Source of the DNA: Geomonas subterranea
GTDB lineage: Bacteria; Desulfobacterota; Desulfuromonadia; Geobacterales; Geobacteraceae
DNA length: 64,000 nucleotides
Assembly (NCBI RefSeq): GCF_019063845.1
Contig: NZ_CP077683.1
Coordinates: 2,480,001 to 2,544,000 of the forward strand
Direction of reading: 5' to 3'
In this document: positions 1 through 7,678 of the stretch, piece after piece
How positions within the stretch are numbered: the stretch's first letter is position 1
How the letters are laid out: every line of letters starts with the position of its first letter
Translations under genes and position numbers: made by a program
Notes under the pieces: generated by a model
Databases searched by the model: none
What the model was told of the DNA's origin: nothing
What the model saw: the letters and a program-made list of their open reading frames with translations, nothing else

Positions 1-1502
1 GCGTCCCTGGGACCGAGACTTTGATAGGTGTAGCCCCGCACGCTCTGGTCCCCCCCGGCGAAGAAGCGGATCGAGGGGGGGAGTTCGGCGAGCGGATCGG
101 TGAGCACGCTGTACCCCGTGTTGACGCGGGCGTGGAAGGTGAAGCGCCCGGGGACCGGGACCAGCACGCTCGCGTTGCCGATCGCCTGGACCAGCGCGGT
201 GTCCGAGCCGAAGTACTGGTGCGCGCCGCGCAGGTCAACCGAGAAACGGTAGCCGCTGGTCGGGCGGATCATGTCGTTGAAGCGGTCCTTGGAGAAGCGG
301 AAGCCGGGGAGCACCAGCCGGGATTTGGAGCTCACGTTCGCCACCTTGTAGTTTTCCTGCTGGATCTTCAGGTAGGGGGTGGCGAGCTCGCCGCGCCCCA
401 GTCCGAAGTTGCGGTCGAATTCCATGGCGGCCAGGCGGGTTTGATAGGAGGAGACGGTCTCACGCTGCAGGTTCAGCTGGATCGAGGTGGAACTTCTGAG
501 GTCGCTTTCGCTGGGCACGGTGTAGCGCCCGGCGAACCCCTGCAGACGCTCGGCCACATAGAGGCTCAGGTCGAGGTCGTTACCCTCGTGGGCGAGGTTG
601 AGGTCGCGGTAGTGCACCGAGAGCCTCCCCCCGGTGTCGGTGCCGTAGCCGACGCCGGGTCGCAGGGTGCGCCGGGGCGCGCTGGTGAGGCGAACCAGGA
701 CCGGTACCTTGTGCTCCTTCGCCTCCTCGCGCTGCGGCGTCACCACCACCTGCCGGAAGCGCTCCGAGTTGGCGAAGTTCAGCTGAGTCTCCCCGAGCTT
801 CGCATAGGAGAACGGATCCCCCTCCTTGAAGGCGATGAACCGCTTCAAAAAGGTATCGGGATAGTCGCCTGCCCCTTCGATGTGGGTGCCGTCGAAGAAG
901 TAGCGGGCACCGGTATTGAGGGTGAGGAGGATGCGGGCCGTGGCGAGGTCTGGTGAGATGCGGATCTCGTGGCGGGGGAAGTCGGCGTCGAGGTAGCCAA
1001 GGTTCTGGGCCTGCGCCTGGAGGGCGCTCTTGCCCCGCTCGTAGTCGGTCTGCAGCAGCACCCGGCCGGCTGCCAGCGGGAAGGATGCGGCCTGGCGGCG
1101 CATCTCCTTCTGCTCCGCCCCTTCCCCCTCGAGTTTGAGGTCCACCTCGACCACGCGTACCGGTTCGCCGGGGTCGACCACCACCTCCACCCGGCTCTTC
1201 TCCCCCTCTTCCCGCACCGCGGCAACAACCTTGGCCCGGTAGAAGCCGTAAGGCTGCAGGGCCGTGCGGGCCTTTTCCGGCGCCTGCCTGGCGAACCGGT
1301 CCAGCCAGAGCCGGTCGACCTTGCCGTCGCGCACCAGTCCGTGCGGCAACTCCAGCGCCCGGCGGACGTTGTCCAGCGCGTCCCCCTCGACGCCGGAAAC
1401 GTCGACCAGCACCGGCTCCTTGGCGCAAAGCGGCGCGGCGTGGCAGAGGAGCCAGGCGGCACAGACTGCGAGGCGGAGGTATGTGACGAGGGTTCTCGGC
1501 AT
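1..1502 (-). CDS. tamA: TamA-like outer-membrane assembly factor (BamA/Omp85 superfamily), 3' end cut by window edge
   Basis: An uninterrupted minus-strand frame runs from an ATG at 1502 off the left edge (about 500 codons visible). The first 27 or so residues form a signal peptide (MPRTLVTYLRLAVCAAWLLC followed by an AxA-type site). POTRA-like repeats follow, then an amphipathic strand-rich region typical of an Omp85 barrel. Close to the edge is RFFAGGDQSVRGY, the VRGY lid-loop motif conserved in TamA/BamA proteins. Family knowledge: TamA inserts autotransporters and other barrel proteins into the outer membrane with TamB. About 60-80 C-terminal residues should lie outside the window. An in-frame ATG at 1538 is an alternative start, but 1502 gives the cleaner signal peptide. 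Neither has a strong Shine-Dalgarno sequence. Confidence 0.88.
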   Translation of the reverse strand, partial: MPRTLVTYLRLAVCAAWLLCHAAPLCAKEPVLVDVSGVEGDALDNVRRALELPHGLVRDGKVDRLWLDRFARQAPEKARTALQPYGFYRAKVVAAVREEGEKSRVEVVVDPGEPVRVVEVDLKLEGEGAEQKEMRRQAASFPLAAGRVLLQTDYERGKSALQAQAQNLGYLDADFPRHEIRISPDLATARILLTLNTGARYFFDGTHIEGAGDYPDTFLKRFIAFKEGDPFSYAKLGETQLNFANSERFRQVVVTPQREEAKEHKVPVLVRLTSAPRRTLRPGVGYGTDTGGRLSVHYRDLNLAHEGNDLDLSLYVAERLQGFAGRYTVPSESDLRSSTSIQLNLQRETVSSYQTRLAAMEFDRNFGLGRGELATPYLKIQQENYKVANVSSKSRLVLPGFRFSKDRFNDMIRPTSGYRFSVDLRGAHQYFGSDTALVQAIGNASVLVPVPGRFTFHARVNTGYSVLTDPLAELPPSIRFFAGGDQSVRGYTYQSLGPRD

Positions 1503-1871
1503 GGGCACCACGAGCGGCGCGGCTTCCGGCTGCGCCATGCCCTGCCGGCAACAGGATGGCGAGATGGGAGCGGCCTAACTTTCAGAAAAAGGAATTCCTG
1601 AAGTTTACCATGCAACGTCGGGATGTTATCTTTTTCAGGACAATATCGGCAACTAATTCGCGGCACGGGGTCAAAACAATGACAACAGCGGCCCGCGCTG
1701 TGTCTGCCTCCGCACTACCGCGGCTGGATAATGTCCATCACCGTTGAAGTTACGTCCTCACGCGGCCTGCAACATGGCTGTTCCTGAGATACCGTTGAGC
1801 TAACGGGTCAAGCGGCCGTTATCTCCTGCCAGAGGCCAAAACAACTGTCCCAGTCTGCGGCAGTCCAACTC
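1503..1871. other. Divergent intergenic region between tamA and the acetyltransferase
   Basis: About 370 bases without a convincing gene. Short open frames on both strands lack ribosome binding sites and family features. The region should hold the tamA promoter, but I could not pick a confident one. The promoter of the plus-strand neighbour lies at its right end. Confidence 0.5.
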
Positions 1872-1880
1872 TGATATAAT
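1872..1880 (+). promoter_or_regulatory. Extended -10 promoter for the acetyltransferase-peptidase pair
   Basis: TGATATAAT is a perfect extended -10 element (TG, one base, TATAAT) 39 bases before the ATG at 1919. No good -35 hexamer is visible, which fits the extended -10 class. GAGG at 1909-1912 is the ribosome binding site. Confidence 0.6.
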
Positions 1881-1918
1881 GTCAGCAGCAGAAATCCCGG
1901 TAGTTCACGAGGTAGGCC

Positions 1919-2431
1919 ATGCAGCCAAACGAGACGCACGAGGAAGAGACGCCGCGCATCCGGCAGATGATTATTGAGGACCTGCCGGAAGTGTTCCACA
2001 TCGGCGAGGAGGTCTTCACAGCCGAATATTCGCAAAGCCTCTACCGCACCTGGGACGAGTACGAGATCACCACGCTGTTCAACTCGGACAACGAGCTCTG
2101 CATCGTCGCCGAGCATGACGACCGCATCCTCGGCTTCGCCCTCGGCACCACCGTGAAAAAGCATCACTCGCCCTGGAAATACGGCTACCTGGTGTGGCTC
2201 GGGGTGCGTCGCGAACTGCAAAAGCTGCAGGTCGGGGCACGGCTGTTCAAGGAACTGAAAAGGCGCTTCAAGGAACAGGGGGTACGCATGATCATCATCG
2301 ACACCTCGGCCGACAACGCGCCGGCCATCCGGTTCTTCAAGAAGCACGGTTTCGACAACGTGCAGGAACACCTCTACATGACGCTCAACCTCTCCAAGCG
2401 GCACAAGAAAAAACCGGTGAAGAAATCATGA
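1919..2431 (+). CDS. GNAT-family N-acetyltransferase (RimI-like)
   Basis: 170 aa. The protein has the GNAT layout: N-terminal IRQMIIEDLPEVFHIGEEVF, a middle strand ending YLVWLGVRRELQKLQVGARL (a variant of the acetyl-CoA-binding V-x-R-x-x-Q/R-x-G-x-G/A loop), and IDTSADNAPAIRFFKKHGF, the typical last helix with N-x-x-A-x-x-F-Y/F. Such enzymes transfer acetyl groups from acetyl-CoA to an amine; RimI-like members acetylate protein N-termini. The substrate cannot be told from sequence. The stop overlaps the start of the M20 peptidase gene (ATGA at 2428), so the two are translationally coupled. Confidence 0.85.
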   Translation: MQPNETHEEETPRIRQMIIEDLPEVFHIGEEVFTAEYSQSLYRTWDEYEITTLFNSDNELCIVAEHDDRILGFALGTTVKKHHSPWKYGYLVWLGVRRELQKLQVGARLFKELKRRFKEQGVRMIIIDTSADNAPAIRFFKKHGFDNVQEHLYMTLNLSKRHKKKPVKKS

Positions 2432-3651
2432 GCGGCCGCCTCGAAGAGGTCATGGCCGCCATCGACCCGGCCCGGCTCAAAGCTACCCTCAGCGACCTGC
2501 TCGACATCTACTCACCCTCGGGGAAGGAAGAGGACATCCAGCTCTACCTGGAGGACCTTCTCTCCCGGGCCGGCTTTTCGGTGGAGCGCCAGGAGGTCGA
2601 GGAGGAACGCTACAACCTGCGGGTCACCATGGGGGAGGACGAGCCGAGGCTCTACCTTGTGGGGCACGTGGACACGGTTCCCGCCTGGGACTTGGAGGAG
2701 TTCGGGGCGCGCGAGGAAGGGGAGATGGTCCGGGGGCTGGGGAGCGCCGACATGAAGGGTGGCTGCGCCGCCATGGTGGAGACGTGGCTCGCCCTGGCGC
2801 AGGCGCTCAAACCGGGGCGGCGCCCAAGCGTCGGGCTTTTGCTGGTGGTGGGCGAGGAGGAAAACGGCGACGGCAGCGCCGCCTTCCTGAAGGATGTCCG
2901 CGCCCCCTGGGCCGTGATCGGCGAGCCCACCAGCCTTTCCGCCTGCTTCGCGCACTTCGGCTACCTGGAGGCAGGCTTCGTGACGCGGGGGGTGAGGAGC
3001 CACTCGTCTCTCCCGGAACTTGGGCACAACGCGGTCGAGTCGATGCTGCGGGTGCTTTTGCACCTGGGCAAGGACTCCCTGTTCAAGCGGGGGGAGTCGG
3101 AGATCGTGTACTCGATCCGCGAGATGCGCTCCTCGCAGAAGGGGTTCGTGGTGCCGGACCGTTGCGAGGCGTGGATCGACCTGCACCTCCCCCCCGAGCG
3201 CGACCCGGACTCCGTGGAGCAGGCGATCCGCCGCATCATCGCCGGCGCGGGCCAGTTCATCCCCGGGCTCGACCTCTCGGTCGCCTTCGACTTCGCCTCC
3301 GCCGGTTACAACCTCGGCACCGACAACGCGCTGGCGCGCATCCTGGAACAGACCTACCAGCGCCTCGGGCTCACCCTCAAATTCGAGGCCTTCCGTTCCC
3401 ACTCCGACGGCAACCTGTTCCACGCGGCGGGATGCCGCCCGCTCATCCTGGGGCCGGGCGCACTGGAGATCTCCCACACCCCCGAAGAACAGGTGAGTTT
3501 CGCGGAGGTGCTGGCGGCGGCGAGGATATACGCGGCGCTGTGCCTTGGGATGGACCAGTACGCGGGGCTCGCCCTGGAGCGCCGGGGGGCGCTGAACTGC
3601 TTCGACCGGCAGGCGAGCTGGGTGGGGTGCGTGACGGGAGGGAGAAGCTAG
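2428..3651 (+). CDS. M20-family metallopeptidase / deacylase (ArgE/DapE-like)
   Basis: 407 aa. Zinc-ligand motifs of the M20 family are in order: VGHVDTVPAW (His and Asp), GLGSADMKGG (Asp), GEEENGDGS (catalytic and metal Glu) and GEPT. A dimerisation domain lies in the middle, and a late His occurs in ALEISHTPEEQVSF. The family hydrolyses N-acyl amino acids (acetylornithine, succinyl-diaminopimelate) or small peptides; this member is not assigned to one substrate. The start at 2428 overlaps the acetyltransferase stop as ATGA. An in-frame extension upstream only shadows that gene. The stop shares the bases CTAG with the stop of the convergent cytochrome gene. Confidence 0.88.
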   Translation: MSGRLEEVMAAIDPARLKATLSDLLDIYSPSGKEEDIQLYLEDLLSRAGFSVERQEVEEERYNLRVTMGEDEPRLYLVGHVDTVPAWDLEEFGAREEGEMVRGLGSADMKGGCAAMVETWLALAQALKPGRRPSVGLLLVVGEEENGDGSAAFLKDVRAPWAVIGEPTSLSACFAHFGYLEAGFVTRGVRSHSSLPELGHNAVESMLRVLLHLGKDSLFKRGESEIVYSIREMRSSQKGFVVPDRCEAWIDLHLPPERDPDSVEQAIRRIIAGAGQFIPGLDLSVAFDFASAGYNLGTDNALARILEQTYQRLGLTLKFEAFRSHSDGNLFHAAGCRPLILGPGALEISHTPEEQVSFAEVLAAARIYAALCLGMDQYAGLALERRGALNCFDRQASWVGCVTGGRS

Positions 3652-4478
3652 TAGCCGATGCTATTGCTCATCCCCTTGTGGCAGCGTCTGCAGTCGTTCA
3701 TGGGGAAGGAGACCAGCATGTGGCAGGCACCGCAGAAGTTGCCGTAGATATTGGTTTCCATGGTGAAGGCGGTGGTCGACTTCATCTTGATGTTGAAGAT
3801 GTCGGGGTGGCAGCTGGAGCAGTCCAGCTCGGCGAAGTGCTCCTGGTGGGAGAAGCTCACGTCGCTTCTGGGCGAGGCGGTGCCGAGCTTGAGCGGCTGC
3901 TTCAGCTTGTCCGGGAAGGGGAGCGCGATCTCGCCGTTGATGGAGTTCATGGGGCGGATGCTCCCGTCGCGGTAGGCGGCGGCCCAGTCGATGCCGTTGC
4001 CGAAGCTGGCGAGGGGGAGCCCCTCGGCGAACTCCTCGAAGCGCTTGTCCAGGTCCCTGGTGTTCTCCATGTGGCAGCGGTGGCACTGGGCATCCGCCTT
4101 CTGCACGCCGAAGGCGGTGGTGCCGTTGTGGCAGACGCCGCAAAACTTCCCCTTGGTGTAGAGGGCGCGGGTGATGCCGGTGTCGCCGCGCTTCATCCCG
4201 AAGTTGAGCTCCAGGTGGCATACCCGGCAGGTGTAGCGGGCGCGGTGCACCCAGTGCGGGAAGACCACCGGCGCCATCCCCGCCTCCTTGGCGCGCGTGC
4301 GCATGGTGACGTTGCCGAACTTCGCGAAGGGACCGTTGGGGGGAATGGTCTTCAGCACCTTGGCGAGCTCACTGCGGTCCATGGCGGAGCCGCCCGAACT
4401 CATCACGAGCACCAGGGCGCACGCCGGCACCGCACGCGACAGCACCCTCATCCCCTTCCGCATTATCCCCGAATCCAT
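3648..4478 (-). CDS. Six-heme c7-type periplasmic cytochrome (two triheme domains)
   Basis: 276 aa with a signal peptide. It has six CXXCH motifs: CRVCH, CGVCH, CHRCH, then CSSCH, CGACH, CRRCH. Each half follows the c7-type triheme pattern: V-x-F-x-H-x-x-H before the first heme and CGxCH before a final CxxCH. The halves are joined by a linker containing FGNGIDW. Proteins of this class carry electrons across the periplasm in Geobacter. It is the last gene of a three-gene operon whose first gene (4819-5613) has the same architecture and the same FGNGI(D/N)W linker motif, suggesting gene duplication. GGGGGAG precedes the ATG at 4478. Confidence 0.9.
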   Translation of the reverse strand: MDSGIMRKGMRVLSRAVPACALVLVMSSGGSAMDRSELAKVLKTIPPNGPFAKFGNVTMRTRAKEAGMAPVVFPHWVHRARYTCRVCHLELNFGMKRGDTGITRALYTKGKFCGVCHNGTTAFGVQKADAQCHRCHMENTRDLDKRFEEFAEGLPLASFGNGIDWAAAYRDGSIRPMNSINGEIALPFPDKLKQPLKLGTASPRSDVSFSHQEHFAELDCSSCHPDIFNIKMKSTTAFTMETNIYGNFCGACHMLVSFPMNDCRRCHKGMSNSIGY

Positions 4479-4506
4479 CCTGGCACTCCCCCTACACCGG
4501 GCAGGC

Positions 4507-4809
4507 CTACTTGGCCTGGTTGTTCTGCTTGTACTCCAGCATGTACGCGTACAGGTTGCGGCACAGCGAAAGCCGCTTCAGGTAGACCTTGCGCACCGAC
4601 TCCTCCTGGGTCTCGATCACCTTGCGCAGCGCGTCGCACCTGTCCAGCAGGTCGCGCAGTTCCTGCACCGACATGGCCATCGCCTGGTTGCTCCTGGCGC
4701 AGGTATCGTCGAAGGTCGCCTGCCAGGCCTCCTCGGCGCGGACCGGCTGCGCCAGGGCCAAGGCCAGAAGGGCAGCCGCGATCACGCCTTTCATCGTCAC
4801 GAAGCTCAT
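4507..4809 (-). CDS. Small secreted protein between two cytochromes, function unknown
   Basis: 100 aa. The N-terminus is a signal peptide (MKGVIAAALLALALAQPVRA) from an internal Met; the upstream Met at 4809 has the ribosome binding site GGGGGGAG. The mature part is a charged helix-rich chain with three Cys (DDTCAR, DRCDAL, LSLCRN) and no heme motif. It ends in YMLEYKQNNQAK. I recognise no family. Its position between two six-heme cytochromes, with gaps of only 9 and 28 bases, suggests a periplasmic partner or assembly helper for them; that is inference. Confidence 0.75.
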   Translation of the reverse strand: MSFVTMKGVIAAALLALALAQPVRAEEAWQATFDDTCARSNQAMAMSVQELRDLLDRCDALRKVIETQEESVRKVYLKRLSLCRNLYAYMLEYKQNNQAK

Positions 4810-4818
4810 CGCTCCCCC

Positions 4819-5613
4819 CTAGACCGGCTTTGAATGGCAGCGCTTGCAGTCGCTTTGCGGGAAGGCCACCTTGTCGTGGCAGACACCGCAGTACCTGCCG
4901 TCGAAAAGGTCGATCATGGAGTACTTGGTCGCCCCCTTCTTGATGCCGACGAAGATGTCGGGGTGGCAGACCTCGCAGCCGTTCCATACCGTGTGCTTTT
5001 GATGCGAGAAGATGATGTCCGGCATCCCGTCCACCTTCCCCTTCAACGCGAAGTCCTTCTGGACCTTCATCGAGCTCTTCTTGAAGGAGACCCCCTCCAG
5101 GGAGTCGATCAGCTTCAGCTGGCCGGTCTCCTCGGCTTTCTCCCAGTTGATCCCGTTGCCGAACGTCTCGCGGGGCATCTTCTCCTGCAAGCGGTAGAAG
5201 GCCTCTTCCTTGGCCGGGTCCTTCTCCAGGGCGTGGCACTTGACGCAGCGCTTGTACTCCTCCCTGGTGTAGCTGGTGGCGCAGGAATCGAAGATCTTCA
5301 CCTTGTTGATGGTCGAGGAGCCGTTATGGCAGACACCGCAGAAGAAGCGCTTGCTGTTGTCGACGGCGCGGATCTGGGTGGAATTGGCGGTCATGCCGAA
5401 ACCGATGTCCACATGGCACAGCCGGCAGGTGTAATTCTTGCGGTGCACCCAGTGGTCGAAAACGACCGGCGCCATCCCGGCCTGCTGAGAGAAGTTGCTG
5501 ATGGTCACGCTCCCGAAGTCCTGCGGCAGAGGCTTCTTTTTCTTGGTCCCGGCACCCCAAAGCACACCGGCGCCGCAAAAGAGGATCAGACCAACTAGAA
5601 AAAGTCGTTTCAT
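4819..5613 (-). CDS. Six-heme c7-type periplasmic cytochrome (two triheme domains)
   Basis: 264 aa with the signal peptide MKRLFLVGLILFCGAGVLWG. Heme motifs are CRLCH, CGVCH, CVKCH, then CEVCH, CGVCH, CKRCH, giving two triheme c7-type domains. The first domain holds MAPVVFDHWVHRKNYTC, nearly the same as its partner downstream (MAPVVFPHWVHRARYTC). An insertion with an extra Cys (IFDSCATSYTREEYKRC) sits before the third heme. GGGAGG lies before the ATG. It is the first gene of the operon ending at 3648; the promoter is at 5677-5705. Confidence 0.9.
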   Translation of the reverse strand: MKRLFLVGLILFCGAGVLWGAGTKKKKPLPQDFGSVTISNFSQQAGMAPVVFDHWVHRKNYTCRLCHVDIGFGMTANSTQIRAVDNSKRFFCGVCHNGSSTINKVKIFDSCATSYTREEYKRCVKCHALEKDPAKEEAFYRLQEKMPRETFGNGINWEKAEETGQLKLIDSLEGVSFKKSSMKVQKDFALKGKVDGMPDIIFSHQKHTVWNGCEVCHPDIFVGIKKGATKYSMIDLFDGRYCGVCHDKVAFPQSDCKRCHSKPV

Positions 5614-5651
5614 AGCACTCCCTCCCGGTCATCCCTGACAGCTGGGAAGAC

Positions 5652-5662
5652 ATGATTATCAT
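5652..5662. promoter_or_regulatory. 11-bp palindrome resembling a Fur-box core in the cytochrome leader
   Basis: ATGATTATCAT is a perfect palindrome around its central base. It matches the middle of the Fur consensus (ATGATAATCAT on the other strand) and lies between the predicted -10 element and the cytochrome start codon, where a bound repressor would block transcription. Only the core is present, so this is suggestive. Confidence 0.3.
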
Positions 5663-5676
5663 CGCTAAATGTGAAT

Positions 5677-5705
5677 AATCTATTTCAAAAACATCAATAT
5701 GACAA
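5677..5705 (-). promoter_or_regulatory. Sigma-70 promoter for the six-heme cytochrome operon
   Basis: On the minus strand: TTGTCA (5705-5700), 17-base spacer, TAGATT (5682-5677), in an AT-rich stretch 64 bases before the start codon. Confidence 0.45.
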
Positions 5706-5863
5706 GGCTTATTTTTACTGAGTGTTCACGAAAATCACCCAATCTGTCAGGAGCGATCCGAGCCACAGTGTGATCCAGCTCACCGAAGAACCGCATGGAG
5801 CTTGCCTTCACGGAAAGTTCTGGAGTAAGCTCTGCCATCATCTCTACCAGAAGGCGGTACACC

Positions 5864-7105
5864 GTGTTTCGAGTTTCACCCCCCGTTCTCGCAGTAACCC
5901 TGATGCTGTTCCTTTTGTTCCCCTTGACCTGCCGGGCGGAGACCGTCAAGACCGGTGCCCAGGTCCTGAGCGAGCAGGGTTTCCTCCCGTTGCAGGGAAA
6001 GCGCTTCGCCCTGGTCACCAACCAGTCCGCCATGGTGGGGGATACCCACCTCCTTGCGCTGATGGAGCAAAAAGGGGTGAAGCCGGCCCTGATCTTCTCA
6101 CCCGAGCACGGCCTCAAGGGGAAGGCGGAGGACGGCGTCAAGCTGGCCGATGACGTATCCGCGCCCGTGCCGGTGAAGAGCCTGTACGGCGCCAGCAAGA
6201 AGCCGCGCCCGGACGACTTGAACGGGATCGACCTGATGGTGTTCGACATCCAGGATGCCGGGGCGCGATTCTACACCTACATATCCACCATGGGACTCGC
6301 CATGCAGGCCGCGGCCGAGGCCGGCATCCCGTTCATGGTGCTCGACCGCCCCAACCCGCTGGGGGGCGATTACGTCGCCGGATTCGTGAGGGAGCAGATC
6401 CCGGGGAGTTTCACCTCGCTCTACCCCATTCCGCTGGCGCACGGGCTGACGGTCGGGGAACTGGCGGGAATGATCAAGGGAGAGCGGATGCTGCCGGACC
6501 TGGAGAAACTGGACCTGCGGGTGGTGCGCATGCAGGGGTGGCAGCGGGAGATGCGCTGGCAGGACACGGGACTTGCCTGGGTTGCGACCAGCCCGAACCT
6601 TGCCGCCATAGAATCGGTGCTGCTCTACCCGGGGACCGGCCTCCTGGAGGGGACGGGTGCCTCGGAAGGGCGGGGCAGCACGAGGCCCTTCCAGATCGCC
6701 GGGTGGCCCGGCATCGACGCCAAGGCGCTGGCCCTGCGCCTTAACGAGGCACAGCTCCCGGGATTGCGGTTCGACCCGTTGCAGTTCACCCCGGTCCGGC
6801 TCCCGGGCGTCTCGAGCGCGCCCAAGTACCGCGACCGGGAGGTGGCGGGGGTGAGCATCGAGATCACCGACTACCGCAAGGTACTGCCGGTAGAGACGGG
6901 GGTGGCCCTTCTCGCCGCCCTGCAGGCGGCGCTTCCCGAGAAATCCCGCGCCCTGTTCTTCCGTGGGGGCATCGACGACATGGCGGGCTCACCGCAGTTG
7001 CGCAAGGGGCTGCAGGACGGCGAGGCCGCGACGGCCATCGAGGCCCGCTGGACCCCGGGGGTGAAACGGTTCCTGGAGCAGCGCAAGCCCTACCTGCTTT
7101 ACTGA
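5864..7105 (+). CDS. DUF1343 / NamZ-type exo-beta-N-acetylmuramidase, secreted
   Basis: About 413 aa from a GTG at 5864, which gives a compact signal peptide (FRVSPPVLAVTLMLFLLF) and has AAGGCGG upstream. An ATG at 5795 is in frame but would put 23 charged residues before the hydrophobic stretch. Conserved DUF1343 blocks are visible: FALVTNQSA, FSPEHGLKG, DLMVFDIQDAGARFYTYIST, LDRPNPLGG, LAHGLTVGELA, YPGTGLLEGTGASEGRGST. The founding member, Bacillus NamZ, removes terminal N-acetylmuramic acid from cell-wall glycan fragments, pointing to peptidoglycan recycling in the periplasm. It stands alone between divergent cytochrome and chemoreceptor units. Confidence 0.85.
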   Translation: MFRVSPPVLAVTLMLFLLFPLTCRAETVKTGAQVLSEQGFLPLQGKRFALVTNQSAMVGDTHLLALMEQKGVKPALIFSPEHGLKGKAEDGVKLADDVSAPVPVKSLYGASKKPRPDDLNGIDLMVFDIQDAGARFYTYISTMGLAMQAAAEAGIPFMVLDRPNPLGGDYVAGFVREQIPGSFTSLYPIPLAHGLTVGELAGMIKGERMLPDLEKLDLRVVRMQGWQREMRWQDTGLAWVATSPNLAAIESVLLYPGTGLLEGTGASEGRGSTRPFQIAGWPGIDAKALALRLNEAQLPGLRFDPLQFTPVRLPGVSSAPKYRDREVAGVSIEITDYRKVLPVETGVALLAALQAALPEKSRALFFRGGIDDMAGSPQLRKGLQDGEAATAIEARWTPGVKRFLEQRKPYLLY

Positions 7106-7598
7106 TCCATCGGCACGGTTCAGCCCACGAAAAAAGCAAATACCCCCCTCCTCCCCCCTTCGCCAAGGGGGGTACGCGGGTTCACGTGCATCGCGTGGCG
7201 GGCAACAACATCCAGGTTGCCGCAATTTTCGAAGCCCCCCATTTCAGCTCACCGGGGGGCGACTCTCCACCGCACCCGATCTTCCCGAAGCTCCACATGA
7301 ACCAACACGGATCGCTTTAGAGCCAAAAAGAAGGGGTACCCTCTCGGATACCCCCGGTGCACCTCTCATCGGTATCGGCCGCTAAAAAACACCGATCACA
7401 TGGCAGAAGGGAACAGCGTTGCCTGCGGCGCCGTTCTGGCACAGGTCCGGCCCTAGCCCGGCCTGCGCACTTCTGTGCCCCGGCATCCCTTCCATGTCAA
7501 CGCTGTCACCTTATCGCCAGGGTTGCGCGCGACTTGAGGTTTTTTATGCAGAGACACATCACAACTTCGCTCCGGCGCTCATTCGTGGCAAAAAATCC
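7106..7598. other. Intergenic region with several palindromes upstream of the chemoreceptor
   Basis: No supported gene. A C-rich tract followed by CCCCCTTCGCCAAGGGGGG (about 7153-7173) is a repeat type seen again, in degraded form, near 32480 and at the right end of the window. A GC-rich inverted repeat lies at 7222-7246 (GCCCCCC/GGGGGGC), and another near 7336-7357 (GGGGTA/TACCCC). Confidence 0.5.
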
Positions 7599-7625
7599 TC
7601 AATTTACAGACAAAAGTGCCGATAT
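7599..7625 (+). promoter_or_regulatory. Predicted sigma-28 (FliA) promoter for the chemoreceptor gene
   Basis: TCAATTTA (7599-7606), 11 bases, GCCGATAT (7618-7625). The -10 half matches the flagellar sigma consensus GCCGATAA at 7 of 8 bases; the -35 half matches TAAAGTTT at 5 of 8. It lies 53 bases before the ATG of a methyl-accepting chemotaxis gene, a typical sigma-28 target. Confidence 0.5.
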
Positions 7626-7678
7626 GAGATGGCGATGGAAAGAACGAGGCAACCGCGCCTCTAGATGAGGAACCACAC

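Noticed and set aside
580..1666. Two long Arg/Pro/Gly-rich minus-strand frames overlapping tamA
   Set aside because: Shadows of the third frame, which gives a clean Omp85 protein with signal peptide and VRGY motif.
5795..5863. Longer start for the NamZ-like gene at ATG 5795
   Set aside because: Would put a charged, non-signal segment before the hydrophobic core; the GTG at 5864 gives a normal signal peptide.
7222..7246. GC-rich hairpin after the NamZ-like gene as a terminator
   Set aside because: No T tract on either side and more than 100 bases after the stop; listed only as a palindrome.
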